DNA of 64,000 bases, taken from contig CM055093.1 of NCBI GenBank assembly GCA_029204225.1, forward strand, positions 28,841,777 through 28,905,776, written 5' to 3'. A program made the translations under genes and the position numbers. The stretch's first letter is position 1. Each line of letters opens with the position of its first letter. This stretch comes from Diphasiastrum complanatum. Lineage: Eukaryota; Streptophyta; Lycopodiopsida; Lycopodiales; Lycopodiaceae. This document shows, in pieces, positions 41,872-52,480 of the stretch. The notes under the pieces were generated by a model, which saw nothing but the letters and a program-made list of their open reading frames with translations, did not search any database and was not told the DNA's origin.

Positions 41872-42519
41872 AAAATTGTCAACTAGTAGTATTTTCCTAA
41901 CTTGAGATTTTGTAGGCCTATGGCCAAATAAAAGTTAGAGATAGGTTCATACATGTATGTAGAGGCCCAAAGTATGTGTACACTACTTTTGAGGTCACAT
42001 TAATTAGAGGAGGTCGAGTGTGGAGCTCTTCTATTGGCTCATAATTTGGTGCATTCCTATTTGACCAAATTTCTAGGTAGATGGGTGAATCCTATTGGAC
42101 CCCAATTTTAGCCTATCATAAGACAAGTGGCCAAGAGGCACTATGGCTGCTATAAATAGCCATCTCCACGAGTATGTACACATCTCATTTTCATTCTATT
42201 GAATGAATGTTATGCTCTTTGAAGATCCATCTTCTTCTCTCTCACTTTTTTGTTCATATCTTGCATTCTAGCCACTAGAATTGTGATTTCTTTGTTGCTA
42301 TGGCTTCACACGTGTGAAATGCAGGTTGTAGGCTCTGAAGTACGGACAGGGACAGCAAGTTTCTGTTTGTGGAAGCTTATGATCAGATCTTGATGTTTAG
42401 TTGATGTTTAGTATGCTTAACATCACAATTTCTATCATTTTTTCAATCTAGATGTGCATAACTTCCATGGCCAAGATCTTTATGAAACTTTAGCATCTTT
42501 TGGATCTGAGTTTTTCACA
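41867..42519 (+). mobile_element. 3' LTR of young copia element
   Basis: 653 bp, nearly identical to 36657-37310. It is followed by ATGGT (42520-42524), a perfect 5-bp target duplication with 36652-36656. Confidence 0.97.
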
Positions 42520-42760
42520 ATGGTGTCTCGATGAAGTGTGAGTACTTTTCCAATCCAAAAGAGGTGACCGAGATCATCATATGTTGCCAGTGTAGCTACC
42601 AAAGTACCCACTTGGATATCTTGCGCGTCATCCTTCCACATCTGGGCTAGTTTGTCGCTCATGCTTGTTGACCGCCTTGCTCCGAGATACATCTCTCTGG
42701 TCTCTCTAACAGATTCGACAAGCGTCCAGAGTATGGTACGAGAGAATAGAGCTGTTTCTT
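42520..42760 (-). pseudogene. Upstream part of the interrupted unknown ORF
   Basis: Minus-strand frame: LAQMWKDDAQDIQVGTLVAT then YDDLGHLFWIGKVLTLHRDT, running into the ATGGT target site. The frame continues at 36656 after the copia insertion with ITSKIKDITVHW. Its upstream end is lost where copia RT sequence starts at about 42755. No start codon can be assigned. Confidence 0.6.
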
Positions 42761-43138
42761 GTGAACAAGGGTTTTCAAGGATGTAGCACGGATCATAGCA
42801 TTTTCTACAGAAAGACAGGATTGGAGATCACAGTTATGGCAATATACGTTGATGATATCATTGTCATTAGGAATAATGCCAAAAGTCTGGACCTGTGCAA
42901 AGGAGAACTCAAGGCAGAATTTGAAATTAAGGACCTAGGAAGCATAAACTATTGCTTGGGGATACAAATAAGCGAATCTCTGAGGATAGAGAAGTGTTAC
43001 ATACTCCACTCACATTTGCAAATGCTGCGAATCAAAAAATCTCTCAACTTTCCACTCAGTTCAGAGAGATTGCGATCTAGAAAAATCCTCAGGTATCTGT
43101 TCATATCAATGAGCAGAAGTTTACTCAGCATGAAGTAA
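42755..43138 (+). pseudogene. Copia RT fragment
   Basis: NKGFQGCSTDHSIFYRKTGL, then MAIYVDDIIVI and FEIKDLGSINYCLGIQIS: the catalytic YVDD and following block of copia RT. Isolated. Confidence 0.85.
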
Positions 43139-43349
43139 GGAACAAGATCACACAAAAAGGCGTGTTTTCCATTCGTATGATATGTACATATATTCGTGCG
43201 CAAGATGCACTCCAAGATTCAAAACTGTCTATCCTGCCTACGTGTCATTAACTACCAACCGCTTCGTTTTCATACCAAGATGAAAACATGACCCACCCCC
43301 CTCTATCTACATTATATGGCTAGAATTGTCATTGACCCGCAAAGATGGT

Positions 43350-43375
43350 GGGTGCATGACTCCCGTCATGCACCC
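43350..43375. repeat. Hairpin 1
   Basis: Perfect 11-bp stem GGGTGCATGAC / GTCATGCACCC with loop TCCC. Confidence 0.95.
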
Positions 43376-43377
43376 GA

Positions 43378-43400
43378 TGCTCGATGCCCAGCATCGAGCA
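43378..43400. repeat. Hairpin 2
   Basis: Perfect 10-bp stem TGCTCGATGC / GCATCGAGCA with loop CCA. It starts two bases after hairpin 1. Confidence 0.95.
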
Positions 43401-43439
43401 CCCATCGTTGTCCCCCGTAGCCAACCCAACATTGAATTT

Positions 43440-44450
43440 TACGACCATAGGCACCTCCCAAAAGGTCTACAATAACTCAAAATCAGCATATCAAATTTGC
43501 TGATGAGTATGCTCATTATCTTTTGCAAGAGCCAACCATAGTTAATGAAGCACTCATGCAGGTTAATTCTAACCTCTGGAATAAAGTTATGAATTAAAAA
43601 TACAACTCTCTAATGAAGAACAACACTTGGACTGTCACGAAGTTGCTTGTAGGCAGAAAGATCATCGATTGTAAATGGATATTTAAAATCAAGTATAAGA
43701 CAAATGGCAACATAGACAGACGGAAGGCTTGACTTGTGGCAAGAGATTATCACAAACCTTCAGTCCAATGGTCAAGCACTCCTCAATCATGTAGCTGCTA
43801 TTATTCGTTATTGCAGTCAACCTGAGGTGCATCAATTAGATGTACAAAGAGCATTCCTCAATGGAGTTATTGAAAATGACATTTACATGATCAAGCCAAA
43901 AGGTTATGTACTTAATGGTAGAGAGGGTAAAGTCTGCAAACTCCACAAGGCATTGTATTGTTTGAAAAGATCTTCAAGGGCATGGTTTCAAAGAATCAAC
44001 TCATTCCTTATCCAACAAGGATTAATCACACCAAGATTTGGAGATTGCAATGTCTACTTCAAGGACATTCAAGAATCATTTATCTTATCACACCATATGT
44101 GGACGATACTTTGCTATTCAACAATAATATCAATCTGATAAAGGATGCCAAAAGGATGCTATCTCAAGAATTCAATATGATAGATCTAAGAGAAGCTCAC
44201 TACTGTGTCAAGATTCAAATTCACAAAGACAGAAAGAAGAAGCTATTCTATACCACTCAGTAGAGATATATATATCTTTAACATGCTTTTAAAATTTGAT
44301 TTCATAAATTGCAAGCTTGTACATTCTCCTATGGATCCAAGTCTCAAGTTATCCAAACCAAAGAAGAGAAGGACGAGATGAAGGGATATCCAATTTAGTC
44401 AATCACCAAATCCCTAATATATGCAATGATTTCCACGAGGCCAAAATTTT
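43440..44450 (+). pseudogene. Copia RT fragment, decayed
   Basis: LMKNNTWTVTKLL, IIDCKWIFKIKYKTNGNI, HQLDVQRAFLNGVIENDIYM, KVCKLHKALYCLKR, YVDDTLLF in a shifted frame, and AMISTRP at the end. It is of the same type as the RT at 32.5-33.0 kb. Several stops and a frame change near 43735. Confidence 0.85.
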
Positions 44451-44861
44451 TTGATGGTGATGGTTTTTATGAACAGTCTATTCTCTTTGGCCCTTTATCT
44501 GCCTTCTGCTCTTCTTGCCATAGTCTTTCTTCTTGCTCTTGCCTGAAGCTTCTTGCACCCTTCCCTCCTTTGATTTTCAAACCGTTGTGCATAAGATGAA
44601 ATTTTTTTGCATTTCTTCCATCTCTTTGATCCAATCTCCCTCCGGCTTTTGCCTCCATATTCTTAGAAGATCCTGGAACACCAACTGGCTAGAGAGTTCC
44701 TCCAAAGAAAATTGCTCCCCTCGCAGCTCTCACATGGGCTGCTTCATCAGCAACTGTATATGATGGTTGCTTGAAGGAATCATATTTGTGTTTCGATATT
44801 CATCAAGATTTTGACCGGGAACATCAGCTATGATTTTGTTCTTTCCCTTTAGGTCAATGAA
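44451..44861. other. Unassigned spacer
   Basis: No recognised coding block. A basic, Gln/Glu-rich minus-strand frame (44658-44467) has no diagnostic motif. Confidence 0.35.
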
Positions 44862-45390
44862 CTAATCTTGAAGGAATGTAACGTCTCCACTAGTAAATGT
44901 TTTAGATGTAGTAGGATTATACAGCTTATACATACCATTTGAAAAAGAATACCCAACAAATATTCTTTTTATGAAATGATCACCCAGCTTCTTTCTGGTG
45001 TCTTTAGGAATATGAGCATAGTCAATGCATCTAAAAACTTTCAAATGCTTTAATGAAGATTTAGAACCATACTTCATAAAGAGTCTTACTATTAGATAGA
45101 CCTTTGGTTGAAGATTGATTCTATAGATAAGCTTTCATTTTATCTACAGCTTAGCATGCTCTTTGAATATCTTGAAGAAGTAAAAGGCTTCAGATTTGTG
45201 CTTCATGAAATATACAACAACTCCTCTTGAATAGTCATCAATGGATGTAATAAATAATTTAGCATTAAATAATGAAGGTATTTGTATTGGGCCACATATG
45301 TCGAAATCAATTATGTCTAAAAGATTTCTAAATACATGTTCCTGATTTGATTTAAAAAGTCTTAAAAATGAACGATCAGGCCACAACGGA
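44862..45390 (-). pseudogene. Copia integrase fragment, minus strand
   Basis: Minus-strand DICGPIQIPSLFNAKLF, ITSIDDYSRGVVVYFMKHKS (integrase start, first catalytic D region). Then, after a deletion, LKHLKVFRCIDYAHIPKDTR and IFVGYSFSNGMYKLYNP (integrase C-terminal block). The central D/E part is missing. Confidence 0.85.
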
Positions 45391-45439
45391 ATTGAAGGCC
45401 GTTATCCCATCACCAAAAAGGAAAAAGACAATGAAACGT

Positions 45440-46612
45440 GACAGTAAGAACTGATAATGTAAGAATATGGATTACTTAGAGAACGAAATGATAGAGCAGT
45501 TCTGTTATGTGTGAATGTCAGTATAAGTGTCGTAGACAACCATAAAGAGAGGATCCGAAATGATTAGGCATTTGGGACAGCCGTGCACTTCTCTATTACT
45601 GACAAAAAGAAATGTGAATCATTTAGGCATCTATGAGCCATACATTTCTTCATTAATGGGTTTTGATAATAGAGGAGAAAGAGTGAGAGTTATTCAAGCA
45701 TTTAGCATGAATGCAGTGAGATAGAACAATAACGATTCTATTTATTAAATGTTGTAGTAACAACTATCAAATCACAAGACAATCATGTTGATAAGCGCGT
45801 AATCCTAATTACAGAAACAAATCAAATGTTATAATTCTGAATACTTTTACTCTCTCTCTCTCTATGATCTCTAACTCTGAGTCATATATAATGAAAACCA
45901 GGATTGGTCATTTGATCTCTATCTGTATCATGGATGATCGATTTCAATTATCCAATGCCTTTCTTCTGATCGCTCATTGCTTATATAGTTGTTGGATAAT
46001 CTTATGTTATTCTAATTTCAGAGTTTAAAAGATCATTAACAGCTCTAGAGTAGATCCGTAGATCGATTATTGGCGGAGCGTGAAGACGTAGACAACTGCA
46101 ATCTCCTTCGTATGTGACCGCAAGAGCATGAGATTACGGTGCGGTCACCACCGCATGTTGACCGCAATCATTGACCTGTGGTATTCCTTCGATTAGTCCT
46201 CTTCGTAAGTTGCAATTCGTCCACTTCTCGCATTGTGACCACAGGCTAGACTCAAGCAGTGCCTTGGGCGGTTTGGCGGTTCTTTGCAATTTTCCATGTA
46301 AATCTACATTATGTTGCATTCTTCAAAAAATTGTCGCATTTCTTGGGTGTTTGAATGGCCCGAAATCCCAAATAGAACACCTTTGTCGATTTTTCACAAA
46401 AAACTTTTTGTGCTTAGAATGCTTGAAATGTTAAGTAGAAGACTTTGTCGGCTCTTGAAGATTGCAAGTAAAAATGCGAATTGTGCGACAAACAATTCAT
46501 TTTTGTAGACTGTTGCAAAAACAGTTCATTTTGTAGACTGCTTTGAGAGAGTGAATTACATGAGTGAATTGGAAGGCAAACAGGATGAGTAGGAGTAAGA
46601 TTACCTCCAACA
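45440..46612 (-). mobile_element. Copia LTR, minus strand (family B; lower edge uncertain)
   Basis: The minus strand starts TGTTGGAGGTAATCTTACTC at 46612, right after polypurine CTTAAGAGGGAG (46613-46625). It has repeated CAGTCTAC-AAAATGAA words and GTCGCAxxATTCGCATTTTT motifs as in the LTR at 30.2-31.3 kb. Also (CT)6 near 45850 and GGTCACCACCGCATGTTGACC near 46143. The lower edge is estimated. Confidence 0.55.
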
Positions 46613-47098
46613 CTCCCTCTTAAGCTTACTACTACGAATCTGAATTAAAATTGAGATTTAACATACCTACCAAAGTAGAATGTTTCTCTCTTGACAATGG
46701 TTTTGTCAAAATATCAGCCAGCATCCTATCTATATGTCAATAACTTAATACAACATCTTTATTCTAAACTTTCGCTCTAAGAAAATGAAAATGAACTTCT
46801 ATAGGTTTAGTTCTAGTATGAGTTTGTGGATTCAGAAATAGAGCTATGTAGCTGTCGCACTGGAGTATAGTTGGACCAATCTGTGGATATTGCAAATCTT
46901 GTAGCAACCTTCTAAGCCAAATAATCTCCTTCACTATTGATGTAGCTGCAACATATTCTGATCATGTAGAGGACAACGAAATGCATTTATGCTTTCTGTT
47001 GTTTCATGAAACGGGTCCTCCTACAAGAAAACAAATATACCAAGATGTGGACTTTTTGGTATTCATGTCAGGCTTGCCCAATCAAAATCTGAATACGT
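46613..47098 (-). pseudogene. Copia RNase H fragment, minus strand
   Basis: A heavily decayed RNase H: YSDFDWASLT at the 47098 edge and later recognisable stretches only in shifting frames, ending at a polypurine tract. It is truncated next to the end of the family A LTR at 47118. Confidence 0.6.
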
Positions 47099-47117
47099 GA
47101 CTAATGGAAGTGCAGCT

Positions 47118-48124
47118 TGTCGTAAAATTGCGTGTGCGTGAACGACAACGGAAGCTCAAGGATTGAGCGTGGCATGTAGGAATGGAAACGCAATAGTTAG
47201 CATCAGAAATATTCAAGTAGAAGAATTCATACAAATTGGACAAATGAAGTACAATAGCTTGAGGTAATAACTTCAGATTGCTGAGTGTGATAACGCTGGC
47301 TACAAATAACTCTAATTGAAAGAGAAATTCAATTAACACTTACATATTTTGATTCAGCTAGTATATATATTTACAAGTGTTGAGAAAAAAATGTCTCATG
47401 CCTTAACTGCCATCTACTCTAAATTTGCATCTATACAAAAGTTGGTAACTGCCCTTAGGATATTTGTTTCTCAAGCTATTTTAGGATTGATGATAAGTTG
47501 GCGACAGGTCTGCCAATGTAGCCAAAATGCGAAAAACCCGAAGGTGCCCGTTAGACTGAAGGTATGCAAATCCTGAAGGTGCCCTTAGACTTAAGGTGTG
47601 AGATCCTTAAGGCGTCCTTAGTTTTAAGACAGCGAAGAAGCCAAAAAAGGAGAAAAAGCCAAAAGTGCCTTACACTAAAGACAACGAAGAAGGCGAAGGT
47701 GCCTTAGAGTAAAGGCAGCGAAGAAGACAAAGGTGCCTTTAGTTTTAAGACAACGAAGAAGGCGAAAGTGCCTTAGATTAGAGGGAGTGAATAGAAACCG
47801 AAAAAGGCAAAGGTGCCCTAAAAGTGATTTTAAGGCATTCTGGGTGGTTTGTCGCATTTTTTGCAAGGAGGCAAAAAAGGCAAAAAAGACGAAGGTGGTC
47901 CAAAAATGGTTTCTAAGTCATTTTGGCCAGTGTTTCGCATTTTTTGTGAAGGCATGAAAAAGGGCGAAGAAGGCGGAAAAAGCAAAGGTGTCTTAAATCG
48001 TTTTAAGGCATAAGGAAAGACTTAAAGGGAAATATGTGAAGGTCCCAAATCATGTTGTCGGCCTTCCATTTTCAAGATGCTCATTACTTAACGATTTTTA
48101 AGACTAAGCATAAGAAATCTAACA
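47118..48124 (-). mobile_element. Copia family A LTR, minus strand
   Basis: Minus strand TGTTAGATTTCTTATGCTTA ... ATTTTACGACA. About 1.0 kb, longer than the 753-bp copy at 33992 because of amplified units in U3 (47520-47960). Those are 30-45-bp repeats built on AAGACAACGAAGAAGGCGAA and AAGGTGCCTTAG in plus-strand reading. Confidence 0.8.
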
Positions 48125-49170
48125 CTCCCCCTTAATGAGGATCTTGAAAAACTTTGATCTTCAGATTTAACATATCGTTAAATCTGAGATGTTGCTCCTT
48201 TGATAGAGCCTTTGTGAAGCAATCTGCTGTCATGTAGTTTGTTCTACAGAAAACCAGTTCTACTTCCTTGTTGTGCACTTTCTCTCTAAGGTAATGATAC
48301 CTGATTTCTATATGTTTGCTTCGAGAGTGAAATCTTGGATTGAGAGATAGCGCTATTGTGCTTTGATTGTCACAATAGATTGTTGTAGGAAGTGTTTGTG
48401 CAAGATTCAGGTCTGCAAGCAATTGCCTTAGCCAGATCGCCTCTTTTGTTGCATTGATGGCAGCTATATATTCGGATTCCGTTGATGAGAATGCAACTGA
48501 GGTCTGCTTCCGGCTGTTCTATGAGATTGGGCCTTGGTTGTATAAAAATACAAATCCAGAAGTTGATTTTCTGGTGTTGACATCTCCTGCTCAATCCGCA
48601 TCTGTGTAGGCTTCGATAATATTGGCAATGTGGCTGTCTTCGTAGCAAATGTTGAGAGTTTTCGTTGTCTGGATACTTCATGACCTTTGTTAGTGTCTTT
48701 CAATGAGTTAAGCCTGGATTCGATAGGAACTGGCTAAGTGCACTGATCAAATATGCAAGGTTTGGTCGCGTGCAGATCATTTTGTACATCAGTGAGCCGA
48801 TGATGGATTGAAATGGGTAGCGCTTCATCTCCTCCTTTTCTACCTCGGTTTGAGGAGATTGTTCCTTTGATAACTTTAGTCCAGGGTCGAGCGGAAAGTC
48901 ACTTGGTATGCAGTTGGCCATTCCATACTTTCTCAACACGTTGTTGAGATATCGTTGCTGACTGATAAAGATCAATCTATTGGGTCGATCTCGTTGAATT
49001 TGGATTTCGAGACATCTTGTATTCCTGAGCCAGCAGGCATTTTGTATCTTTCATCAGATTCAGATTATTACTAAATAAGAGTGTATCATCTACGTAGAGA
49101 GTGATGATGATGAAGTAATCGGATACAGACTTGAAATAGACATTCGAGAGTTAAAATAGCAATGATCGAC
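48125..49170 (-). pseudogene. Copia family A RT/RNase H fragment, minus strand
   Basis: Minus-strand YVDDTLLFSNNLNLMKDTK, ISQQRYLNNVLRKYGMANC, IIGSLMYKMICTRPNLAYLI, then RNase H in mixed frames ending CDNQSTIALSLNPRF, SKHIEIRYHYLREKVHNKEV and TADCFTKALSKEQH. It is followed by polypurine CATTAAGGGGGAG and the LTR at 48124. Its 5' part is lost at about 49170. Confidence 0.88.
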
Positions 49171-49665
49171 TTATACAGTGCTTTGGGGTCTGAAGTGCAA
49201 AGTGCATTGCAACTTCATTAAAAATCTTCAAACTGAAAAATTTGTTGGGTCCCAAGTCTTTGAAGGGTGAAGTTTTTTCACATTGAAAAAACAGTTCAAA
49301 AACCCAAATTGCCCTTATTTTCACCTCCTTTAGCCTATTTTGACCAAACGAAAGGCTATAGCCTCCAAACGAAGGGCACCCTAACTGTACCTACAAGTAT
49401 GGTACACCAAAATAGAGTGATTGCCATGGAGAAAGTGTTCAAACTACGCCAGAAGTGATTTCACCATTCCACTAGGCAGGAAGCTGGGAGTTGGTGACGT
49501 AAAGCATTTTGGAAAACGACGCCAGTTTGGCTTTCAATTTGGCAAAAGAGCGGCGGGTGGCCTGGTAAGCTAAAAATTGAAAGTCATTATTATCGATTTT
49601 TGACATCATGGTTGGCTCTAGCATATAGTTTATAGCCTATAGGTGAAGTTTTAAACAGTTCGGAG
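49171..49665. other. Unassigned stretch before gag
   Basis: No primer site or LTR recognised. It may be the leader of the element whose gag begins at 49666. Confidence 0.35.
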
Positions 49666-50478
49666 ATGGCAAACATCAATGAGGCAATTTTGGGCGATGC
49701 AAGCAAACTTGATGGGGCTTCTAACTACAACATCTGGAAATTCAAAATGAAGAGCATTTTGATGGAAAAAGAGTTGTGGAAAATCGTGGTTGGTATTGAA
49801 GTCCGACCAAATACCACTCCATGTGACATAAGGGCCTTTGATAAAAAGACGCAGAGAGCATTATCCTTGATCAATCTTTCAGTGAAAGACCATGTGATCA
49901 CTCACATAAGTGATGCCACGACGGCTAGGGGAGCTTGGGAAGCTCTTAGAATGCAATTTCAAACTTGCAATCCAGTTCGAGCCATGTTCTTGAAGTCGAG
50001 ATTGAACACAGTAAGGATGGAAGAAAATGAATCAGTGGGATCCTTCTTCACCGGGATAAAGAAGCTGAGAGATCAACTTGTGGCGATTGGAGAACCAATC
50101 AAAGATATTGAATTGGTACATACCACAATGAGCGGTGTCTCGGAAGGGATACAAATGTTTGTGAGCAGCATTGCTTCGAGGGAGAGGTTGCCTACTTTTG
50201 AAGACTTCCACGAAATCATATTGCAAGAAGAGCAGCGTCGCGAAGTGGTGAAGTCAAGACAAACCCCACAGGAGGATCAAGCCTTGCTTGCTAAAGGCAA
50301 GCAGAAAGGATGGAAAAGGATTCCTAAGAAATCCAAGGATGATGATGACGAAGGAGAGTCATCATCAAAAAAGAAGAAAAAAGAAAAATATTACTATTGC
50401 CACAAACCGGGTCATTGGGCATGTGAGTGTTATAAGAAGAAAGCAGACATAAAGAAGAGAAAAGTGACTCAACAATGA
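49666..50478 (+). CDS. Copia gag, 270 codons, open
   Basis: MANINEAILGDASKLDGASN then YNIWKFKMKSILMEKELWKI: the N-terminal copia gag signature. A UBN2-type core (AWEALRMQFQTCNPVRAMFL, LKSRLNTVRMEENESVGSFF), a Lys-rich tail and a zinc knuckle YYYCHKPGHWACECYKKK, lacking the first C (Y in place of C), follow. TGA at 50476-50478 is followed in the same frame by protease, so it is a premature stop relative to gag-pol. Confidence 0.88.
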   Translation: MANINEAILGDASKLDGASNYNIWKFKMKSILMEKELWKIVVGIEVRPNTTPCDIRAFDKKTQRALSLINLSVKDHVITHISDATTARGAWEALRMQFQTCNPVRAMFLKSRLNTVRMEENESVGSFFTGIKKLRDQLVAIGEPIKDIELVHTTMSGVSEGIQMFVSSIASRERLPTFEDFHEIILQEEQRREVVKSRQTPQEDQALLAKGKQKGWKRIPKKSKDDDDEGESSSKKKKKEKYYYCHKPGHWACECYKKKADIKKRKVTQQ

Positions 50479-51065
50479 AACATTGCCGAAGATGATGGAG
50501 AAGATGACGAGACAAGTGTTTTCTCATCGGCATTGGCATCCCAAGTTGATGATGGTGCCAGATGGTTCATAGACTCAGGCGCCACAAGGCATATAACTGA
50601 AAAACGTGATTGGTTTGAAAAATTCTCACCAATCCATGATGGGGATAAGGTCACTCAAGCCAATGGAGAGGAATGCCAGATACAGGGTGTGGGCAATGTA
50701 CCTGTGCAATTTTCTGATGGCAAAATTAAAAACATCTCTAATGTACTTTATATTCCTGGACTCAAAAAGAGTTTGCTTTCTGTTGGTGTAATGGCAAATC
50801 AACATCTTAAAGTTGAATTTGTCAAGGATGGATGCCTTATGAAGGATATGAACCACAACCACAAAGTGGTGGTGAAGGGTTATAGAGATAGTAACTGTGG
50901 CCTTTATAAATTGGATGCTGCAAAACTAGGTGAATATGGTTTGAATATCTCAACAGCATCTCAATCCGAGTTATGGCACAGAAGACTTGGTCATTTGAAC
51001 TATGGGAGCTTGAGATTGATGGCGAAGCTGAAGATGGTAATAGGGTTACCAACATTGCAAGATCA
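50479..51065 (+). pseudogene. Copia protease and GAG-pre-integrase
   Basis: In frame with gag after one stop: RWFIDSGATRHITEKRDWFE (aspartic protease, DSGA), VLYIPGLKKSLLSVGVMANQ, then LWHRRLGHLNYGSLRLMAKL of the pre-integrase domain. It ends abruptly near 51065, where homology switches to another copia family. Confidence 0.85.
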
Positions 51066-52240
51066 ACTGAGATGCTTTGGCATTTCAAATTAGGCCATTT
51101 AAATTCCAGTTGTATTCAACAAATGTCGAAACAAAATTTAGTACAAGATCTACCCTTCATTAGCAAATCGAATTCTTCATGTGAAAGCTGTATTTCCAGC
51201 AAGCATGCTAGAACTCTAGTCACTTCCGATACAGTTCGCTCTTCTAAAGGTTCGTTAGATCTTGTACACATGGACATTTGTGGTCCTATGCAGACTATTT
51301 CTATAGGGGGAGCTGTCTATTTGCTGACTATCATTGATGACTTCTCTCAGAGGACTGCAACATATTTCTTGAAGAACAAATCATAGACTCTCAAGTTCTT
51401 CATGTAGTTCAAGGCATCATTAGAAAAATTGACCCAAAGAAGAATCAAAGCTCTACACTCTGATGTAGGGAGAGTATTTATCTCCACCGAGTTCAAAGCC
51501 TTCTGCAAGGCCAATGAATACATCTACAACAATATTCAGCTAGCTACTCACCTCAGTCCAATGGTGTAGCTAAACGGAAGAATCAGACACTACCAAGAGC
51601 ATGTTGGCCCATGCCTCTCTATCAAAGAAATTTTGGGCAGAAGCTGTTACTACAGCAGCCTACCTTCAAAATTGATCCATCTTAGAGGCCCTGAATGGCA
51701 AGGCACCTTATGAGGTGTGGACAAGATCGAAGCTATCACTCACAAATATTCGAGTGCTTGGATGCATAGCCTACTCACAAATCTCTGCTGATCTAAGTAG
51801 GAAGCTGGACAACACCAGCAAAATGTCGATCTTCATCAGCTATTCCTCAGACCATCAGACATACAAGCTTTTCAATATGGACTCTCAGAAGACCTTCATG
51901 AGAAGAAATGTCATTTTTGTAGAAGATCAGTTTATCGACCACAAGTGAAAAACTACTTTGAATTCAGATCCTAGAAACGACACCAACAATTCCGAACAAC
52001 TCAAGACTGATCAGAAGATCTCCACATCGACATTGACACTAACATTGACACTGACTCTGACAACGAGACATTCCCTCAACAAAACAAATCGCATTAGAGG
52101 ATCAAAGTTCAACCCAGAAGATCGAACCGATCAAGATAGTCTCCATCTCGATTTACAAATGATTCAGCCTGCTACTTTGTGCAGGAATCAAACGTTGTTT
52201 CAGAGGTAATGTCAACACCTGATATTGATCAAGAATAAAC
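51066..52240 (+). pseudogene. Copia family A pre-integrase/integrase, decayed
   Basis: A second copy of the same domain boundary starts here: MLWHFKLGHLNSSCIQQMSK, CESCISSKHAR, DICGPMQ, LTIIDDFSQRTATYFLKNKS, then integrase with stops and shifts (ISTEFKAFCKANE, AYSQISADLSRKLDN, RNVIFVEDQFIDHK). It matches the family A sequence at 31.7-32.3 kb. RT is almost entirely deleted after 52240. Confidence 0.85.
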
Positions 52241-52480
52241 CAATGCATCTTTTAACAAGAATGGTTTTATTCCAAACTCGATAGACACAAAATTTTATTT
52301 CCATTCTGTATCGAATCTCTTCATAATCATCACCTTTTATGTAGATGATATGTTACTATTTAGTAACAATCTGAATCTATTGAAGGATTTAAAATGCATA
52401 TCAAAGGAGCATCATCTCGGATTTAATGATATGTTAAAACTGAAGTTCAAAGCTTTTTCAAAATCCACATTAAGGGAGAG
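52241..52480 (+). pseudogene. Copia family A RT remnant joined to RNase H end
   Basis: NGFIPNSIDTKFYFHSV and FYVDDMLLFSNNLNLLKDLK run at about 52398 directly into SKEHHLGFNDMLKLKFKAF, the last block of RNase H (compare SKEQHLRFNDMLNLKIK at 33920-33960). Over a kilobase of pol is deleted at this join. The polypurine TTAAGGGAGAG follows. Confidence 0.85.

Larger units (their letters stand above)
43139..43439. other. Spacer with two adjacent perfect hairpins
   Basis: No coding blocks. Two inverted repeats, 43350-43375 and 43378-43400, lie side by side. Confidence 0.6.
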
